Assembly: GCA_022360715.1 (NCBI GenBank)
Contig: JAKSCG010000053.1
Coordinates: forward strand, 1 to 57,959
Source: Halanaerobiales bacterium
GTDB taxonomy: Bacteria > Bacillota > Halanaerobiia > Halanaerobiales > DTU029
Reading direction: 5' to 3'
Length of the DNA: 57,959 nucleotides
The notes beneath the pieces were generated by a model. The model was not told the origin of the DNA. It searched no databases and worked only from the letters and a program-made list of their open reading frames with translations. Shown in pieces: positions 10,735-19,709 of the stretch. Within the stretch, counting starts at the first letter, position 1. Every line of letters starts with the position of its first letter. A program made the position numbers and the translations under genes.

Positions 10735-11400
10735 ATGATGGAAGACAATAATAGGGAAAAACAGCATATCGAACAGGATCAGCATAACCAGTATCGGGTT
10801 CAACATCGTTACGGTTCTCACTTTGGTCCACAGGGTAAACAGCATTATAGCAACCGCCACAATCACCAGGCAATTGACCAGAACCGGCGGGATCATGAAC
10901 AACATTACCACCGGCAACCGGCCGAACAACACGGCAACCCCGGACAGCAGTTCAATCAACAGTCTAATGATCATCAACCATATTTACAAAATCATCACCG
11001 GCAACAACATTATGGTCAACAACATCACCAGTACGGCCAACAGCATCCTCAACCAACCGAAACGACGATCAAAAATCCCCAGGCCAATATTGTCCCCCCG
11101 ATCAAGGGACCGGCCATGAATAATCGTGACTTGCTCAATGATATCCTGGCCAGTGAAAAATACCTAACTGATGGCTTTAATGTCTTTGTCCGGGAGACCA
11201 GCCATCGTGAGCTCTATCAGGATATCAGACAAATTTTATTGGAGACCCATGACTGTGCCAGGGAACTCTTTAACCTCATGTTTAAAGACGGCTTTTATAG
11301 CTTCCAGGCCGCCCCAGCCCAGGATATCGAGCAGGTTAAACAAAAATATTCCCAGTACATCAACTACCAGGACCCCTATAGCCAGAATCAGGGCTGGTGA
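10735..11400 (+). CDS. CotF-like spore coat protein with His/Gln-rich N-terminus
   Basis: 221 residues. The first 115 or so are extraordinarily rich in His, Gln and Asn (for example QQHYGQQHHQYGQQHPQ), then a CotF-type helical domain (NNRDLLNDILASEKYLTDGF ... LLETHDCARELFNLMFKDGF). AGGAGG lies 6 bases before the ATG at 10735. Immediately downstream of the single-domain CotF-like gene. The His/Gln tract may bind metal or be a cross-linkable coat segment; this is inference. A terminator follows at 11406. Confidence 0.8.
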   Translation: MMEDNNREKQHIEQDQHNQYRVQHRYGSHFGPQGKQHYSNRHNHQAIDQNRRDHEQHYHRQPAEQHGNPGQQFNQQSNDHQPYLQNHHRQQHYGQQHHQYGQQHPQPTETTIKNPQANIVPPIKGPAMNNRDLLNDILASEKYLTDGFNVFVRETSHRELYQDIRQILLETHDCARELFNLMFKDGFYSFQAAPAQDIEQVKQKYSQYINYQDPYSQNQGW

Positions 11401-11405
11401 TAAAC

Positions 11406-11436
11406 AACGCCGGAGCACTTCCGGCGTTAATTTCTA
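11406..11436 (+). terminator. Rho-independent terminator of the cotF-like pair
   Basis: Perfect 9-bp stem AACGCCGGA / TCCGGCGTT (11406-11414, 11420-11428), 5-base loop, followed by a T-rich tail. It lies between convergent genes. Confidence 0.8.
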
Positions 11437-12558
11437 TTCTGCCAAAGCATGATAACTCGACAAAATATCCAGGACGTCATTGATCGGGAGCGACTCCCGG
11501 CAGTGATTATCTCTACCGACAACCGTCCGGGCGGTAAAAAGGGAATTAAGCACCGCCTCTTCAGTCACCTCAACTGTCGCCTGAAAAAGGGTGTTAATAT
11601 ATCTGTCTTCATTAAAAAAGGGTTTTGCCAGGGATACCCTTTGTTCCTGAGCCGGATATTTAAAGCCCGTCGAAAAAGCCAACACAAAATCTCCGCTGCC
11701 ATGGGCAACATATGAACCAACCCGACTTAAACCAAGTGCTGCCCGGCGGGCAACCCGTCCTAACTGGCGGGCCGTTAAAATCAAATCAGTGGCGATGATG
11801 ATAATTACCGAGCCGTCCCCTTCACCAGCGGGATGGAGCACCCTGGGGGCAAGTCCTCGCTTTAACAGTTCACGCCCAACCGGAACACCGGCTATGATTA
11901 GCTCAGCGGTCTGGCCAAAATTGCTTAGGAGTAAAGCTGCTAAGGTGAATTGTTCCCGGCCGAGCCGGATCAAGCGGGAAGCTGTACCGATTCCACCCTT
12001 AAACCCAAAACAGGACATCCCGGTACCGGCCCCGACTCCTCCCTCGGCCACCGGGCCTGAAGAAGCAGAATTTAGGGCTGAGAATACCTGCTCTCTCCCC
12101 ACATGTCTCCCCTGGATATCATTTAAATAACTATCATTACATTCACAGACAACCGGATTAACCGTACTGGCGGTAATTCCGATCTCCGGGGCCTGTTCAA
12201 TCATATAATCGAGCAGGCTGTCAGCTACCCGGCCCACATTAAGGGTATTTGTCAGTAATATCGGAGTCTCCAGCAAACCCAGCTCCTCGATCTGAGCCAG
12301 ACCGACTGATTTACCATAACCATTGATAATATGACTGGCTGCAACCAGTTTCTCACGAAACATATTTCCATTATGGGGTTTAATTGCCGTCACGCCGGTT
12401 CTAACCGGTCCTTCCCCCACAATTAATCTCCCTTCACCCGTAATCAGGGTCTGATGTCCGATCGCAACCCCGGGAACATCTGTAATCGCATTATATCGGC
12501 CCGGAACCAGATTGCCGACTGTCAAACCATAGTCCCTGACTCTTCCCCTCTTTTCCAT
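11434..12558 (-). CDS. P1 family (DmpA/BapA-like) N-terminal nucleophile peptidase
   Basis: A 374-residue member of the L-aminopeptidase/D-esterase DmpA family, in which the precursor self-cleaves before a Ser that becomes the nucleophile. Family stretches are ITDVPGVAIGH, RTGVTAIKPH, GNG-like INGYGKSVG, VGAGTGMSCFGFKGGIG and the cleavage motif GDGS|VIIIIATD. With the ATG at 12558 (AGGGGG SD 6 bases upstream) this Ser is residue 250, the same number as in DmpA, which supports the start choice. Substrates in the family are N-terminal L- or beta-amino acids; specificity here is unknown. It follows the patatin gene and is probably cotranscribed with it. Confidence 0.88.
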   Translation of the reverse strand: MEKRGRVRDYGLTVGNLVPGRYNAITDVPGVAIGHQTLITGEGRLIVGEGPVRTGVTAIKPHNGNMFREKLVAASHIINGYGKSVGLAQIEELGLLETPILLTNTLNVGRVADSLLDYMIEQAPEIGITASTVNPVVCECNDSYLNDIQGRHVGREQVFSALNSASSGPVAEGGVGAGTGMSCFGFKGGIGTASRLIRLGREQFTLAALLLSNFGQTAELIIAGVPVGRELLKRGLAPRVLHPAGEGDGSVIIIIATDLILTARQLGRVARRAALGLSRVGSYVAHGSGDFVLAFSTGFKYPAQEQRVSLAKPFFNEDRYINTLFQATVEVTEEAVLNSLFTARTVVGRDNHCRESLPINDVLDILSSYHALAE

Positions 12559-12600
12559 TGCCCACCCCCTGGCAAACCTTGCCACCGAAAAAGTAAGTCG

Positions 12601-13797
12601 TTAACTAAAAATAACCGTAATAATATCCTGGAGGAGTTCATCCCTGACCGCCCGGGAAAGGAGGTCGTGCTGGCGAATAAACTCGGGAATATGTTTCGAG
12701 GCATCTTGTTGTCGGGTTGGAAAGTTGCGGATAATTTCAGCCATAAATTCTTCCAGTTGATAGATCCGGAATCTTTCCATGGCCAATTTTTCGGCTACCC
12801 GTTCCAGCAGACTAAGCGCAATCTCCCGGTAACTGCAATCCCTTTTTAAGTCCAGCAGCACTGTCAGTCTGGGAATAATAAATTCAAAGAGTAAACGCTG
12901 ATAAGGGAGCGGTTCAAGGCCAAAGAGTTGACCGATCCTGCTAATCTTTTCCTGACCCAGTTTCAGGAATAAGCGCAGGTAATAGTCTTCATCGGCAGTA
13001 GCCTCCAGGTAGTACTTGCTCCCCGCCAGTCCCTGAAAAACCCGCAGAGCGTCAAAATAACCCATTTTCAGATTTTTTCTGGCCCGGTCCTGGCTGAAAT
13101 CCAATATCCCCCCCAGGTTTTCTACAGGCTTGATATAAGTAATATTATAATCTTGCTGGGGAAACTTCCTGATCCGACCCCGACCATAAGTCCTGATCAC
13201 AATCAGGTCTCGATAACCGCGCGACCCCAATAAAGTAATCGGTAGGTTATCATAAACCCCCCCATCCAGAAAAAACTTTCCCTCCATCCTTTCCAGCTTA
13301 AAGGCCGGAAAATAAGCACTGGCCATCAGGTAATTCACTAATTTACCGACCGGGATATCTTCCAGAAAAAGCTCAAGCGCTTTCATCTCCGAGAGATTAA
13401 AAGCAACTATTCCAAAATCTTTCTTGGCCGCCCGGATCGCCTCTTCCCTGATGTTTTCCACCAGGATCTTTTTGATCAGACCGATATCCAGCCCGCGGTT
13501 ATTAAACACCCTTTTGGCTTTTTTTAGTAAATAAAGTAAATTTTCCTGGCTGAGATCAAAATTGAGCAATTCTTCCAGCAACTGATCATCAACTCTAAAA
13601 ACCAGAGAAGGACTAATATTATACCACAGCTCATAAATCCTTTCCCATTCACCCTGAACAATCATCGCCCCGTTCAACGCACCAATCGATGTGCCGGCCA
13701 CTCCATTAATCCCCAGTGACAACTGCTCAATCGCCTGATAAGCCCCAATTTGATAGGACCCCTTGGCTCCGCCCCCTTCCAAGATCAGGCCATACAT
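12601..13797 (-). CDS. patatin-like phospholipase/acyl hydrolase
   Basis: 398 residues with the patatin catalytic dyad: the oxyanion motif LEGGGAKGSYQIG, the nucleophile motif GTSIG (about residues 40-44) and the DGG Asp (FLDGGVYDNLPI). No signal peptide is seen, so the enzyme is probably cytosolic or membrane-associated. The C-terminal half (about residues 250-398) has no recognisable domain. The ATG has an AAAGGTG SD. It overlaps a small ORF upstream by 13 bases and is followed by the P1 peptidase, suggesting one transcript from the DUF2007 gene onward. Confidence 0.88.
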   Translation of the reverse strand: MYGLILEGGGAKGSYQIGAYQAIEQLSLGINGVAGTSIGALNGAMIVQGEWERIYELWYNISPSLVFRVDDQLLEELLNFDLSQENLLYLLKKAKRVFNNRGLDIGLIKKILVENIREEAIRAAKKDFGIVAFNLSEMKALELFLEDIPVGKLVNYLMASAYFPAFKLERMEGKFFLDGGVYDNLPITLLGSRGYRDLIVIRTYGRGRIRKFPQQDYNITYIKPVENLGGILDFSQDRARKNLKMGYFDALRVFQGLAGSKYYLEATADEDYYLRLFLKLGQEKISRIGQLFGLEPLPYQRLLFEFIIPRLTVLLDLKRDCSYREIALSLLERVAEKLAMERFRIYQLEEFMAEIIRNFPTRQQDASKHIPEFIRQHDLLSRAVRDELLQDIITVIFS

Positions 13798-13889
13798 TTA
13801 ACCACACCTTTTTCCATTTCCCGGAGATATTCGGCGGAAAACTGATCGCCGGCCAAAAATCTTGCCGGTTTAAATCCCTTTAACCTCAA
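13785..13889 (-). CDS. candidate 34-residue small ORF, translationally coupled
   Basis: A TTG at 13889 overlaps the stop of the DUF2007 gene (TTGA) and lies exactly 8 bases after GGGGAG. The peptide begins MRLKGFKPARFLAGD and contains QFSAEYLREMEKG; its stop (13785-13787) lies inside the patatin gene, overlapping it by 13 bases. The ORF fills what would otherwise be an 88-base gap, with balanced codon use. It resembles nothing I recognise. It could be a genuine small protein or a relay that couples patatin translation to the gene upstream. Confidence 0.45.
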   Translation of the reverse strand: MRLKGFKPARFLAGDQFSAEYLREMEKGVVKCMA

Positions 13890-14116
13890 TTTTTATTCTC
13901 CCCGACTAATTCCTGATAAAGTGCTTGAATTTCCTCTTTATATTCAAGCGGGGCTTCCAAATAACCCCAACCGAGCTGGGCTTGAAAGAGATTATCATAA
14001 GCCGGGTCACGATAACTCCTGATCTGATAAGGAATACCCTTATCTTCCAGGGCCGATGTGATTAAACCTGCTTCCAGTTCATTCTCCAGAATTAGTATTC
14101 GCTGATACTCAGACAC
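13886..14116 (-). CDS. DUF2007-like small protein
   Basis: 76 residues resembling DUF2007 proteins (annotated putative signal-transducing, ferredoxin-like fold): ILENELEAGLITSALEDKGI, then IRSYRDPAYDN and a C-terminal EEIQALYQEL. The GTG start has an AAGGGGTG SD about 9 bases away. First gene of a likely operon with the small ORF, patatin and P1 peptidase. About 270 bases of non-coding sequence precede it, containing a sigma-H-like element at 14312-14338. Confidence 0.7.
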   Translation of the reverse strand: MSEYQRILILENELEAGLITSALEDKGIPYQIRSYRDPAYDNLFQAQLGWGYLEAPLEYKEEIQALYQELVGENKN

Positions 14117-14311
14117 TGCGCTACCACCCCTTTTATTAATCAGTTAGTATTGCGGGCCAGTTGATCGATCTTCAGCACATCTTATTTATCCAGCTTTTTG
14201 AAATTACCGACCTGGTCTTCTGTCCCCTGACCAAAGATTATTTAGGTCGAGTTTTGGAAGACGAAATTTTCCATGTGTTTACCCCCAACACTTATTTTCG
14301 ATCTACATATA

Positions 14312-14338
14312 TAATTCGAGCAAAGAAAAGTAAATCCT
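14312..14338 (-). promoter_or_regulatory. sigma-H-like promoter upstream of the DUF2007 gene
   Basis: Minus strand: GTAGGATTT (AGGATTT at 14338-14332), 14 bases, GAATTA (14317-14312). This is a one-position variant of the window-wide AGGAWWW-N14-GAATAT element. It implies a leader of about 190 bases; I see no stable riboswitch-like fold in 14117-14305. Confidence 0.45.
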
Positions 14339-14389
14339 ACCTTATAGTTTATATATTTTAATAAAAAATATGAGGGTTTATTCCCGTAC

Positions 14390-15028
14390 TTAGCTCCTTC
14401 TCTCCAGTTCAACCACAATCTCTTCCCAGGCAAGCTGATTTTCCTTGAGCAACACCAATAAGTGATAAAACAGATCCGCTGTTTCGGCAATAATCTCCTC
14501 TTTATTTTGATTTTTGGCCGCAATAATTAGTTCAGTTGTTTCCTCGCCGACTTTCTGACAAATCTGATCCAACCCTTTCTGAAAGAGATAGCTGGTATAT
14601 GAACCCTGAAGGGGATTGCTCCTCCGCTCTCCGATTAATTGTTCCAGTTTTGATAAAAAAAAGAGCTTTTCCGGCCCGGAGCTGACTAACCGGTCACTAC
14701 CTCTACCGATTAAAGCCTGGTCAAAGCAACTCTGTTTTCCGGTATGACAGGCTGGCCCTGCTGGTTCAACCAGAATTAACAGGGCATCATGATCACAATC
14801 AACCCTGATCTCTTTCACAGTTTGATAATTTCCTGAGGTTTCCCCTTTCAACCATAGTTCCTGGCGGGAACGGCTCCAGAAACAGACCTTCTCGCTTTCA
14901 ATCGTTTTTTCCAGGGCTTCCCGATTCATATAGCCCAGCATCAATACCTCGCGACTGTTGATATCCTGCAATACTGCCGGTACCAAACCCTTGTGATCAA
15001 AATTAACCTGCTTAATTATTGAATTCAT
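14390..15028 (-). CDS. hisI: phosphoribosyl-AMP cyclohydrolase / phosphoribosyl-ATP pyrophosphatase
   Basis: Bifunctional HisIE, steps 2 and 3 of histidine synthesis. The N-terminal cyclohydrolase (about 1-110) has the metal-binding CDHDALL...GPACHTGKQSC; the C-terminal pyrophosphatase (about 120-212) has KVGEETTELIIAAKN and ETADLFYHLLVLL. ATG start behind GGTGG. Last gene of the histidine operon, 22 bases after hisF. No obvious terminator follows. Confidence 0.96.
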   Translation of the reverse strand: MNSIIKQVNFDHKGLVPAVLQDINSREVLMLGYMNREALEKTIESEKVCFWSRSRQELWLKGETSGNYQTVKEIRVDCDHDALLILVEPAGPACHTGKQSCFDQALIGRGSDRLVSSGPEKLFFLSKLEQLIGERRSNPLQGSYTSYLFQKGLDQICQKVGEETTELIIAAKNQNKEEIIAETADLFYHLLVLLKENQLAWEEIVVELERRS

Positions 15029-15050
15029 CTAACCACCCCACCACCATTTA

Positions 15051-15815
15051 TTAATTAAGCAATCTGACCGCAATCCCTTCCCCGGCCAGATACTCTTTGA
15101 CCTCTCGAATAGTATATTCTTTTTGATGAAAGATCGAGGCGGCCAGCAAAGCATCAGCCTTACCCTGAAGCAGAGCATCCTTCAAATCCTCAGCTTTTCC
15201 CGCTCCGCCGGAAGCAATCAAAGGAAGCTTGACCGTCTCGGCTACTGTTCTGAGCAGCTCCAGATCATAACCTTCTCTGGTCCCGTCCGCATCCATACTG
15301 GTCAATAGGATTTCTCCGGCCCCCAGGCTTTCAACCCTTTGGGCCCATTCAATTACATCAAGGCCGGTCGCTTTTCTCCCCCCCTGACTATAAACCTCCC
15401 AACACCCGCACCCCTTTTTCTTGGCATCAATCGCCACCACCATACACTGGCTTCCAAAACGCCGGGCTCCCTGGGTGATTAAATCAGGCTCCTCAATAGC
15501 AGCCGAATTAATTGAAACCTTATCTGCTCCCGCCAGCAGAATCGAATAAATATCCCCGAGTGTTCTGATTCCTCCCCCGATCGTAAAGGGGATAAAGACC
15601 TGGGAGGCTGTTGTTTTTACGATCTCCAGGATAATATCCCGCTGCTCATGAGTTGCCGTTATATCCAGAAAAACCAGCTCATCGGCCCCGGAACGGTCAT
15701 AATAGCCTGCCATTTCCACCGGATCGCCTTCATCACGCAGTTCAACAAAATTTATCCCTTTAACTACCCGTCCGTCCTTGACATCAAGGCAGGGGATGAT
15801 CCGCCTGGTCAGCAT
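15051..15815 (-). CDS. hisF: imidazole glycerol phosphate synthase, cyclase subunit
   Basis: HisF (254 residues) forms the imidazole ring with ammonia from HisH. TIM-barrel signatures: [16 protein letters not shown] with catalytic Asp near 11, [11 protein letters not shown], the catalytic Asp loop [13 protein letters not shown], and [16 protein letters not shown] at 15815 has a GGGGGA SD 7 bases upstream. It begins 3 bases after the hisA stop. Confidence 0.97.
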   Translation of the reverse strand: MLTRRIIPCLDVKDGRVVKGINFVELRDEGDPVEMAGYYDRSGADELVFLDITATHEQRDIILEIVKTTASQVFIPFTIGGGIRTLGDIYSILLAGADKVSINSAAIEEPDLITQGARRFGSQCMVVAIDAKKKGCGCWEVYSQGGRKATGLDVIEWAQRVESLGAGEILLTSMDADGTREGYDLELLRTVAETVKLPLIASGGAGKAEDLKDALLQGKADALLAASIFHQKEYTIREVKEYLAGEGIAVRLLN

Positions 15816-15818
15816 AAA

Positions 15819-16544
15819 TTATTCCCCCAATCCTTTAAAGCGAGCAAAATCAGGGGAAATATCCCCGTTATAAAGGGCTTGACCGATGATCACTTGGCTG
15901 AGTCCGAGTTCAGCCAGTTTTTCCAGGTCATTCCACGATGCTACCCCACCGGAAGCAATTAACTCAATCCCGCTAATTTGCTGGAGCTTTGTCAGACCGC
16001 TGAAATCAGGACCATTTAACATCCCGTCCCGACTGATATCAGTATAGATAAAGATATTAACCCCGCTCCCTTGCACCGCTTTGATCAATTCCTCCACCCC
16101 CTGCTCACTGGTCTCCAGCCAACCCCGGCTCGCCACTTTACCTGCTCGGCTATCAACAGCAACCACAATGCGCTCACTCCCAAAGCGACTGACCGCTGTT
16201 GCGAGCAGCTCTGGTTTTTCCAGGGCCAGAGTACCGAGGATTACCCTGTCCACCCCGGTTGCCAGGTAGTTTTCCATAATCTTGATCGATCTAATCCCCC
16301 CGCCCAACTGAACCGGTATCTCCAGTTGGGTAACGACCTCTTTAATCAAAGCCAGATTTACCGGCTGGCCGGCCCGGGCCCCGTCCAGATCAACCAGGTG
16401 TAGGCGGGATGCACCCTGCTCCTGCCAGTAGTCGGCCATTTTAACCGGGTCCCGGCTATAAACTACCTCCCGGGCAAAGTTCCCCTGAACCAGGCGCACA
16501 CAGCACCCTCCTCTTAAATCAATCGCCGGAATTACCTCCATCAT
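15819..16544 (-). CDS. hisA: ProFAR isomerase
   Basis: HisA isomerises ProFAR to PRFAR. About 241 residues: VIPAIDLRGGCCVRLVQG, VQLGGGIRS, the second catalytic Asp in YTDISRDGMLNGPD and IASGGVASWNDL. The ATG at 16544 is chosen because GGAGAGG lies 6 bases upstream; the TTG at 16559 lies before this SD. It overlaps hisH by 26 bases. Confidence 0.96.
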   Translation of the reverse strand: MMEVIPAIDLRGGCCVRLVQGNFAREVVYSRDPVKMADYWQEQGASRLHLVDLDGARAGQPVNLALIKEVVTQLEIPVQLGGGIRSIKIMENYLATGVDRVILGTLALEKPELLATAVSRFGSERIVVAVDSRAGKVASRGWLETSEQGVEELIKAVQGSGVNIFIYTDISRDGMLNGPDFSGLTKLQQISGIELIASGGVASWNDLEKLAELGLSQVIIGQALYNGDISPDFARFKGLGE

Positions 16545-17151
16545 TAACCACCTCTCCAAAGTTTTTCAGTAGACTAAGTCCAATTCTCCCGCTTTTTTCG
16601 GGGTGACACTGTAAACCCCAGATCTGACCCCGGTTAACTACTGAAGCAAAAATCCGTTTACCATAACTGGTTTCCCCCAAAATATCTTCTTTATTCTCCG
16701 GGAGGACATAATAACTATGCACAAAATAAAAGTAATTATCACTTAATCCATTTAGTAATTGATCTGTTCTGACTGCTTCTACCCGATTCCAACCAATATG
16801 CGGAACTTTACCCACTTCCCGGCTGCTGAATTTCTTAACCCAACCCCGGAGGAGACCCAATCCGTCGATACCTGCCGCTTCTTCACTTCCCTCAAAGAGC
16901 AGTTGCTGACCCAGACAAATGCCCAACAGGGGTTTTCCCCGGCCAACTTCCGCTTTAATCAGCTGATCCAGCCCATTTTTTCTTAAGTTTTCCATCCCTT
17001 TACCGAAAGCGCCGACTCCGGGAAGGACCAGACCGGCAGCCTTTTTAATCTCCCGGGGATCAGCGGTCAGTTGTACCGGAATCCCCAGATATTGAAAAGC
17101 CTTGACCACACTACCCAGATTACCGAGCCGATAATTAATAACCGCAATCAA
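16519..17151 (-). CDS. hisH: imidazole glycerol phosphate synthase, glutamine amidotransferase subunit
   Basis: Class I glutaminase that feeds ammonia to HisF. Nucleophile Cys in LLGICLGQQLLF (about residue 79), oxyanion strand PGVGAFGKGM and the His/Glu of GLQCHPEKSG. The TTG start overlaps the hisB stop (TTGA), with a GGGGGA SD 5 bases upstream. Confidence 0.96.
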   Translation of the reverse strand: MIAVINYRLGNLGSVVKAFQYLGIPVQLTADPREIKKAAGLVLPGVGAFGKGMENLRKNGLDQLIKAEVGRGKPLLGICLGQQLLFEGSEEAAGIDGLGLLRGWVKKFSSREVGKVPHIGWNRVEAVRTDQLLNGLSDNYFYFVHSYYVLPENKEDILGETSYGKRIFASVVNRGQIWGLQCHPEKSGRIGLSLLKNFGEVVNDGGNSGD

Positions 17152-17747
17152 TGACGTCCCCCTTCACTTAAACTTCCTTTAGTGGAGAGGGGTTTATCCC
17201 GGAGTCGTTGCTCCGGGAGAGATGCTTGATCCAGAGCCCGGCCAAAACCTTTAAAACAGGCCTCTAACAGGTGATGGGCATTACCATTTCGCAACATTAA
17301 AAAGTGCAGGGTCATTCCGGCATTATTAACCAGCGCCCGGAAGAATTCACCCAGTAGCTCTACCGGGAACTCTCCGACCCGTTCCCGCCGGAAAGAAAAA
17401 TCGTCACAGTAATAGGGCCGGCTGCTTAGATCAATTACTACCTGGATCAAGGTCTCATCCATCGGGAGGGTAATATTACTATAACGCTTAAGACCTCTCC
17501 GATCACCCAGGGCCTGCTGAAGGGCCTGACCGAGCACTATCCCGACATCTTCCACCGTATGATGTTCATCGATCGCCAGGTCACCGTTGACTTCCAGTTC
17601 CAGGTCAATAAAGCCATGAAAAGCAAAAAGTTCTAACATATGATCAAAAAAACCGATCCCGGTCGCTACTTTGCTCTTGCCTTCCCCAGCCAGCTCCAGC
17701 TTTAAATTTATTTCTGTTTCCCTGGTCTTCCGCTCCAATATAATCAT
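17148..17747 (-). CDS. hisB: imidazoleglycerol-phosphate dehydratase
   Basis: Monofunctional HisB of 199 residues with the duplicated metal-binding signatures GFFDHMLELFAFHG, DEHHTVEDVGI and HHLLEACFKGFGRAL. No phosphatase domain is fused, so histidinol phosphatase must be encoded elsewhere. The ATG at 17747 lies 7 bases after AGGAGG; a TTG at 17753 is only 1 base from the SD and is rejected. Gap to hisD is about 17 bases. Confidence 0.97.
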   Translation of the reverse strand: MIILERKTRETEINLKLELAGEGKSKVATGIGFFDHMLELFAFHGFIDLELEVNGDLAIDEHHTVEDVGIVLGQALQQALGDRRGLKRYSNITLPMDETLIQVVIDLSSRPYYCDDFSFRRERVGEFPVELLGEFFRALVNNAGMTLHFLMLRNGNAHHLLEACFKGFGRALDQASLPEQRLRDKPLSTKGSLSEGGRH

Positions 17748-17764
17748 GATCAATCCTCCTTGTT

Positions 17765-19060
17765 TTATTCTTTCTGCTTGGCTTGATTAAAACGAATGGC
17801 AACGGCCCTGGCGTGGCCGTCAAGTTGTTCCAGCTCAGCAAGTTTGATTATATCCCCGGCCACTGCGCTCAACTCTTCTTCCCGATAATAAATAAGACTG
17901 CTTTTTTTAAGGTAGTCATCAATATTAAGCGGTGAAGCAAAACGGGCGGTTCCCCCGGTTGGTAAAACATGATTAGGGCCGGCCAGGTAATCACCGACCG
18001 GTTCAGGGGAATATTCACCGATAAAAATTGCCCCGGCATTCCTGATCTCCCCCAAAACAACCAAGGGATTTTTCACTAACAATTCCAAATGTTCGGGGGC
18101 GAAACGATTGACCAGTTCTATACCTTCTTTCCGATCCTTTACTATAATCATAATTCCCTCGGCCATTACTGACCGGCGGGCAATCTCAGCCCGGGGTAAT
18201 TCCCGCAGTTGTAAATCGAGAGCCACCCTTACCTCCCTGAGTAAGTCGGCTGAATCACTAATCAAAATTGGCACGGCCAGCGGGTCATGTTCAGCCTGGG
18301 CCAGCAGATCCGCAGCAATCAACTCCGGGCGGGCAGTTTGATCAGCCAGCACTAATAATTCACTGGGACCAGCCAACAGATCGATTTCAACCAGTCCGTA
18401 GACCAACTTTTTGGCCAGGGTAACATAAATATTACCGGGACCGACAATTTTATCTACCGCCCTAATCGTTTCAGTACCAAAGGCCAGGGCAGCCACAGCC
18501 TGAGCTCCCCCGATTTTATAGATCTCTTCCACACCCAATTCGGCTGCGGCCACCAGTGTATAGGGATTAACCTTCCCCTGCTGATCGGGCGGTGATACGA
18601 GCACTACCTCTGCAACTCCGGCCACCCGGGCCGGGGCCACTGTCATCACCACTGAAGAAGGATAAGCCGCCCTTCCCCCCGGCACATAGGCTCCGATCCT
18701 TTGTAAAGGGGTAATTAACTGCCCGACCATATTCCCGTTGTCATAAGTAAACCAGTTCCGGGGCAGTTGTTGGCGGTGGTAATTACTGACATTGGTAATC
18801 GACTTTTTCAGTGATTTGATAAAGCCTGGCTCGATCCGCCGATAGGCTTCTTCAATTTCTGCTGACCCGACCCGGAGTTCTGTTAAGGATACCTGGTCAA
18901 ATCTTTCGGTAAGTTTGATTAAAGCCTGATCACCGTCTGAACTAACTTGATCCAGAATTTCTTTGACCAGGTCGAATCGGTGATCCTGCCAGTTAAATCT
19001 CCTTTTCCGCAACAGCTCTTCAATCCTGTTTTGGTCTGTTTGATAACAAAATTGCTGCAT
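17765..19060 (-). CDS. hisD: histidinol dehydrogenase
   Basis: HisD, the last two oxidation steps, Zn- and NAD-dependent. 431 residues with VPGGRAAYPSSVVMT, GAQAVAALAFGT, GPGNIYVTLAKK, the zinc ligand region LLAQAEHDPLA, FAPEHLEL and NHVLPTGGTARF. The ATG overlaps the 3' end of hisG by 41 bases. Confidence 0.97.
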   Translation of the reverse strand: MQQFCYQTDQNRIEELLRKRRFNWQDHRFDLVKEILDQVSSDGDQALIKLTERFDQVSLTELRVGSAEIEEAYRRIEPGFIKSLKKSITNVSNYHRQQLPRNWFTYDNGNMVGQLITPLQRIGAYVPGGRAAYPSSVVMTVAPARVAGVAEVVLVSPPDQQGKVNPYTLVAAAELGVEEIYKIGGAQAVAALAFGTETIRAVDKIVGPGNIYVTLAKKLVYGLVEIDLLAGPSELLVLADQTARPELIAADLLAQAEHDPLAVPILISDSADLLREVRVALDLQLRELPRAEIARRSVMAEGIMIIVKDRKEGIELVNRFAPEHLELLVKNPLVVLGEIRNAGAIFIGEYSPEPVGDYLAGPNHVLPTGGTARFASPLNIDDYLKKSSLIYYREEELSAVAGDIIKLAELEQLDGHARAVAIRFNQAKQKE

Positions 19061-19709
19061 CCTCTTTCCCCTTTCCTTCCTTTAAGCTTTCGATTAATCT
19101 CCCGATGAGCTGATATTTTGTCTTATAACTAACCTTATTTACGATTAATCTGGCTGAAGAAATTAAAACCTCAGCTAGTGTAATCAGTTTATTCTCCCTT
19201 AATGTACAACCGCTGGAGCTAAGATCGACGATCAGGTCGGCCAGGTCGATCAACGGGGCAAGCTCAACCGAACCGTTTAAGCGAATGATCTCAACCTGAA
19301 TACCGTGCCGATTAAAAAAGTCCCTGGTAATACCGGGGTAAGAAGTAGCTACCCGACTGTGTTCCACAATCTGATCGAGCCGCTCAATCCCTCTGCATTC
19401 AGGGGCAGCTACGACCAATTTACACAACCCCACTTCCAGGTCCAGCATTTCATAAAGATGCTTTCCATGCTCCCGGATCACATCCTTTCCGGTAATCCCG
19501 ATATCAGCCGCACCGTGTTCGACATAAACGGGTACGTCTTTTGGTTTAGCCAGTAAAAAGGCATAGCCTGTTAGCGGGTCGGTAAAGATCAACTGCCGGG
19601 AAGTTTCTTCAATAGCCAGCTCGTCGGAAATAAAGTTACTCTGCCGCAGGAGAGCGAGCACCTCCGGTAACAGTCTTCCTTTGGGTAGTGCTGTGATCAA
19701 TGCGCCCAT
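19020..19709 (-). CDS. hisG: ATP phosphoribosyltransferase, short form
   Basis: First committed step of histidine synthesis. 229 residues beginning MGALITALPKGRLL; the absence of the roughly 80-residue C-terminal regulatory domain marks the short form, which needs HisZ. Family signatures are AADIGITGKDVI, DLIVDLSSSGCTLREN and KYQLIGRLI. The ATG at 19709 lies 7 bases after GGGAGG. It overlaps hisZ by 13 bases, in keeping with the obligatory partnership. Confidence 0.96.
   Translation of the reverse strand: MGALITALPKGRLLPEVLALLRQSNFISDELAIEETSRQLIFTDPLTGYAFLLAKPKDVPVYVEHGAADIGITGKDVIREHGKHLYEMLDLEVGLCKLVVAAPECRGIERLDQIVEHSRVATSYPGITRDFFNRHGIQVEIIRLNGSVELAPLIDLADLIVDLSSSGCTLRENKLITLAEVLISSARLIVNKVSYKTKYQLIGRLIESLKEGKGKEDAAILLSNRPKQD

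Noticed and set aside
10681-11119. Opposite-strand and out-of-frame ORFs within the His/Gln-rich coat gene
   Set aside because: They arise from the low-complexity CAN/CAY codon run of the real gene.
12570-12584. TGGCAA-ACC-TTGCCA hairpin upstream of the P1 peptidase
   Set aside because: Short, no T-run, does not cover the SD; probably chance.
14161-14361. Plus-strand ORF of 66 codons between the DUF2007 and hisI genes
   Set aside because: No SD before its TTG-type start and no recognisable motif; the region fits better as a leader or intergenic DNA.
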